NCBI GenBank assembly: GCA_020050375.1
Contig: JAGVKR010000362.1
Coordinates: 1 to 9,727 of the forward strand
Source: Planctomycetales bacterium
GTDB taxonomy: Bacteria; Planctomycetota; Planctomycetia; Planctomycetales; Planctomycetaceae
Length of the DNA: 9,727 nucleotides
Reading direction: 5' to 3'
Shown here piece after piece: positions 7,095 to 9,727 of this stretch. Positions within the stretch are counted from its first letter, which is position 1. The number at the start of each line of letters is the position of its first letter. The notes under the pieces are model-generated. The model was given only the letters and a program-made list of their open reading frames with translations. It ran no database searches and was not told the origin of the DNA. The position numbers and the translations under genes were made by a program.

Positions 7095-7178
7095 TTCCGT
7101 GCGGCGAGGAATCCATCGGATGGGACGAAGCGTAAGTCGGCGTTTACAACCATCCGAATGGCGAGGAGTCGGGGCCTG

Positions 7179-8309
7179 ATGGCAATTCACCAAACCGTCC
7201 AGATCGACAAGCTGCTGCAAACGGTGATCAATCAGAAGGCCAGCGATCTGCACATAGCGTCCGGACAGCCCCCCGTCCTGCGGTTGTCGGGACGTTTGGT
7301 GCGTCTGGAAACCAAATCACTCGAAGCCGACGACTGCGTCGGATTGATGAAAAGCATCACCCCCGAGAGGAACCAGCAGGAACTGCAGGAGCGGGGAGGA
7401 ACAGACTTCGGCTTTGCGTTCGGTGAACAGGCCCGCTTCCGCGTGGCCGTGTTCAAGCAACGCGGGCATATCGGCATCGTGCTGCGGCGAATCCCGAACG
7501 AGTTTCTGACGTTCGAGCAACTGGGGCTCCCGCCGGTGATCAAAGAGTTGATAACGCGACCTCGCGGGCTGATCCTCGTCACCGGCCCGACCGGCTCGGG
7601 GAAGACGACCAGCCTGGCCAGTATGGTCAATTATCTGAATGATACGCACGACCATCACATCATCACGATGGAAGACCCGATCGAGTACTATCACAAGCAC
7701 AAGAAATCGACGATCAATCAGCGGGAAATCGGGGTCGACGTGCCCAGCTTTCCCGAGGCGCTGAAGCGGGCTCTGCGCATGGATCCCGACGTGATCCTCG
7801 TCGGTGAAATGCGCGATCTCGAGACGATTCAGGCGGCGATCACCGCGGCGGAAACCGGCCACCTTGTGTTCGCGACATTGCACACGTCCAGCGCCGAAGG
7901 AACGGTCAACCGTATTATCGACGTCTTTCCCACCAATCAGCAGGAGCAGATCCGCACGCAATTGTCGACGGCCATCATCGGGATTCTCAGCCAGGCCCTG
8001 TTGCCGCGCAAGCCCAAGGGGATGGTGGCCGCCTACGAGATGCTCGTCGTGACGCCGGCCATTGCCAACCTGATCCGCGAGAACAAATCGTATCGAATTC
8101 CGTCGAGTATTCAGACCGGCAAGAAATACGGAATGCAACTGCTCGACGAGGCCTTGTTCAATCTGTGGAAAGGCGGGCTGTGCGACGAGCGCGACATCGT
8201 CACGCGGTCGAACAGCCCTGGTGAAATGCGAATGAAGATTCAGCGGGCGAAACAGGGGGTCTTCGACGAAGACCCGCAGGACGAAGATCAGGAGAACGTC
8301 GCGCATTAG
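7179..8309 (+). CDS. pilT: PilT-type pilus retraction ATPase
   Basis: PilT is the hexameric ATPase that depolymerises type IV pili for retraction, twitching and DNA uptake. The 376-residue product is slightly longer than Pseudomonas PilT (344). It has the family order: an N-terminal domain with KASDLHIASGQPP (20-32), Walker A GPTGSGKT (136-143, Lys142), the Asp box ITMEDPIEYY, Walker B VILVGEMRD (Glu210) and the His box ATLHTSS. The PilT-typical C-terminal motifs AIANLIRE and GKKYGMQLLDEAL are also present. There is no zinc knuckle and no MshEN domain, which separates it from PilB/GspE. A short acidic tail (DEDPQDEDQE) follows the conserved core. I chose 7179 because GAGGAG at 7163-7168 lies ten bases upstream and the product then begins MAIHQTVQIDKLL. 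An in-frame ATG at 7158 has no ribosome site and would add seven non-conserved residues. It lies between two PilB-type genes, consistent with a shared pilus motor cluster. Confidence 0.93.
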   Translation: MAIHQTVQIDKLLQTVINQKASDLHIASGQPPVLRLSGRLVRLETKSLEADDCVGLMKSITPERNQQELQERGGTDFGFAFGEQARFRVAVFKQRGHIGIVLRRIPNEFLTFEQLGLPPVIKELITRPRGLILVTGPTGSGKTTSLASMVNYLNDTHDHHIITMEDPIEYYHKHKKSTINQREIGVDVPSFPEALKRALRMDPDVILVGEMRDLETIQAAITAAETGHLVFATLHTSSAEGTVNRIIDVFPTNQQEQIRTQLSTAIIGILSQALLPRKPKGMVAAYEMLVVTPAIANLIRENKSYRIPSSIQTGKKYGMQLLDEALFNLWKGGLCDERDIVTRSNSPGEMRMKIQRAKQGVFDEDPQDEDQENVAH

Positions 8310-8326
8310 CGGAGGCTCGATCGACC

Positions 8327-8360
8327 CGGCCCGGCGCTTCGATCGCCAAGCCGCGGGCCG
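8327..8360 (+). terminator. Strong hairpin after pilT, possible terminator
   Basis: CGGCCCG (8327-8333) pairs with CGGGCCG (8354-8360). Inside it GCTT (8336-8339) pairs with AAGC (8348-8351) across a 2x2 internal loop, closing an 8-nt loop. It begins 18 bases after the pilT stop. No T-run follows directly, so it may instead protect the pilT 3' end or act as a bidirectional stem. Confidence 0.4.
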
Positions 8361-8594
8361 TCGCCCGATCCTCACAATCCATTTGATTTTCGAAGCTCGA
8401 TAACGTCAGTGGCGGGCCGTTCGGCAATCCAAGCGTCACTCGCGTCGTCAAAGAATATCGCGTCAAGAGCATCGCTCGTCACGTCGAGTCGTCAGGGGGA
8501 AATCGCGCCAGCGCCAGTGCCCATTGAGGCGCCGGGGCGGGCCGGCTCTCCTTCGTTTTCGGTTCTGTTTCTCCGTTTGCAGGGCGGCGTGTTC

Positions 8595-9727
8595 ATGGCC
8601 AAACGGCGTCTCGGTCAGATTCTGGTCGACCTGGGTTTTCTCAACGAAGACCAGCTCTGGGACATCCTCGAAGAGCAGAAGCAGTCTCCCGGCGAGGTGA
8701 TCGGGCGGGTCGCCGTCCGCATGGGCCTGGTCAACGAGGCGCAGCTCAGCGAGGCCCTGGCCGAGCAATGGGGCATGCAGGTCGTCAACATCAAAGAGAC
8801 GACGATCCCTCCCAAGGTGCTCGAGCTCGTCCCCGAGACGATGGCCAGCATCTACAAGATCATGCCGGTCTCGCTCAAAAACAACGTGCTCACCGTGGCG
8901 ATGGCCGACCCGCAGAACATCGCCGCGCTCGACGACCTGCGCAACTTTCTCGGTTACGACGTCCGCGGGGCGGTCTCGAATCCGATCGACATTCAGGACG
9001 CGATCGAGCGCTACTACGCCGACAAGCAGGAGAGCATCGAAGACGTCATCGCCAGCCTCGAAGACGACGACGATATGAGCGAGGATCGCATGGGCCGGGC
9101 CGGCTACGACCTCGCCTCGCTCGAAGAAATGGCCGACGCCGCCCCGATCCGCAAGCTGCTCAACATGGTGCTGCTCCTGGCCATCAAAGATCAGGCCAGC
9201 GACATCCATTTCGAGCCGTTCGAAGACGAGTTCAAGATCCGCGTCCGTGCCGACGGGGTGTTGTATGAGATGGTTCCCCCGCCGCGGCACCTGGCCAACG
9301 CCATCGTCAGCCGCGTGAAGGTCATGGCCAACCTCGACATCGCCGAACGCCGCCTTCCCCAGGACGGCCGAATCGAGCTGAACGTCGGGGGCAACTCGGT
9401 CGACCTGCGGGTCAGCGTGCTCCCCACGCTGTTCGGCGAGTCGGTCGTCATGCGCGTTCTCGACCGCACGGTCGTGCAGCTCGATCTCAACAAGATCGGG
9501 ATGGACGCAAACACCCTGTCGCGATTCCGCAAGATGATCCGCCGGCCCAACGGGATCGTGCTCGTCACCGGGCCGACCGGCTCCGGCAAAACAACCACCC
9601 TCTACTCGGCCCTCAACGAGCTCAACGAGATCTCCTCGAAGATCATCACCACCGAAGACCCGGTCGAGTACGAGATCTACGGGCTCGTGCAGGTCCCGGT
9701 CAATCCCGATATCGACGTGACGTTTGC
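8595..9727 (+). CDS. Second PilB/GspE-type assembly ATPase (3' end outside window)
   Basis: The frame from ATG at 8595 stays open to the window end: 377 complete codons plus two bases. The N-terminal 145 residues are a T2SSE_N/MshEN domain. Residues 5-28 open with RLG and place Gly14, Leu21, Leu25 and Gln28 at the spacing of the cyclic-di-GMP-binding MshEN motif. A second, weaker copy covers 35-58. An acidic linker (about 150-165) precedes the N2 domain (ASDIHFEPFED) and the motor domain with Walker A GPTGSGKTT (326-334, Lys332) and the Asp box TTEDPVEYE. Walker B, the His box and any zinc knuckle lie beyond 9727. A weak AGGGCGG at 8581-8587 precedes the start. GTG at 8589 is in frame but adds only two residues. 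It is a clear paralogue of the protein at 5014-6708. It could be the GspE of a type II secretion system or an alternative pilus extension motor; a PilC/GspF gene is expected next. Confidence 0.92.
   Translation, partial: MAKRRLGQILVDLGFLNEDQLWDILEEQKQSPGEVIGRVAVRMGLVNEAQLSEALAEQWGMQVVNIKETTIPPKVLELVPETMASIYKIMPVSLKNNVLTVAMADPQNIAALDDLRNFLGYDVRGAVSNPIDIQDAIERYYADKQESIEDVIASLEDDDDMSEDRMGRAGYDLASLEEMADAAPIRKLLNMVLLLAIKDQASDIHFEPFEDEFKIRVRADGVLYEMVPPPRHLANAIVSRVKVMANLDIAERRLPQDGRIELNVGGNSVDLRVSVLPTLFGESVVMRVLDRTVVQLDLNKIGMDANTLSRFRKMIRRPNGIVLVTGPTGSGKTTTLYSALNELNEISSKIITTEDPVEYEIYGLVQVPVNPDIDVTF

Larger units (their letters stand above)
6709..7178. other. 470-bp low-GC spacer between pilB and pilT
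   Basis: No supported gene is seen. Open frames on both strands (6737-6976 plus; 6899-7153 minus) lack ribosome sites, recognisable motifs and codon bias. Visible structures are a TTGGG/CCCAA palindrome at 6737-6748, a promoter candidate at 7037-7065 and a perfect 12-bp palindrome at 7083-7094. Base composition is visibly lower in GC than in the flanking genes. The length is more than simple pilB-pilT linkage needs, so pilT probably has its own promoter here. Confidence 0.55.

Noticed and set aside
6899..7153. 84-codon minus-strand frame in the pilB-pilT spacer
   Set aside because: It has no ribosome site and no recognisable domain or codon bias. A small unknown protein cannot be excluded but is not supported.
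7317..8375. 352-codon open frame on the minus strand
   Set aside because: It lies antisense to pilT, whose motifs are unambiguous. The composition is typical of a mirrored reading frame and there is no ribosome site.
1..9727. tRNA, rRNA, CRISPR arrays, transposase genes
   Set aside because: I looked for T-loop sequences, repeated spacered units and transposase motifs on both strands and found none.

Overview
The window is a GC-rich bacterial chromosomal segment, and every supported gene lies on the + strand. The organism is most likely a planctomycete. The reasons are a secreted SUMF1/FGE-type domain protein, a PilB - PilT - PilB-like run of pilus/secretion ATPases, weak or distant Shine-Dalgarno signals, and C/G-tract palindromic repeats. 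The first and last of these are common in planctomycetes but not exclusive to them, so the assignment is an inference from gene content.

Layout: positions 1-289 are non-coding and contain three GC-rich hairpins in a row (62-156), two of them sharing a GGTTGA-type core. Next come a secreted SUMF1-domain protein without the FGE catalytic cysteines (290-1180), a small zinc-ribbon, two-helix membrane protein (1346-1873), and a full-length DNA mismatch repair ATPase MutS (1961-4642). MutS carries an in-frame inverted-repeat insertion in its connector domain (about 2506-2608). A 371-bp spacer with a terminator candidate and a sigma70-like promoter candidate leads to a complete PilB/GspE-type ATPase (5014-6708). 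A 470-bp spacer with relatively low GC leads to a PilT retraction-type ATPase (7179-8309). After a 285-bp spacer with a strong hairpin, a second PilB/GspE-type ATPase starts at 8595 and runs off the window end.

The right half is a type IV pilus / type II secretion motor cluster: two extension-type ATPases flank one retraction-type ATPase. The inner-membrane platform protein (PilC/GspF) would be expected just downstream. The two PilB paralogues differ in their N-terminal domains. The second has a near-consensus MshEN-type cyclic-di-GMP motif, whereas the first has lost the RLG signature. The left half is a set of separately transcribed-looking genes with no obvious shared pathway.

I do not see a clearly new multi-gene system here. 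The most interesting signals are the inverted-repeat element translated inside MutS, which brings six runs of 7-8 G or C into a mismatch-repair gene, and the divergence in predicted second-messenger sensing between the two PilB copies.
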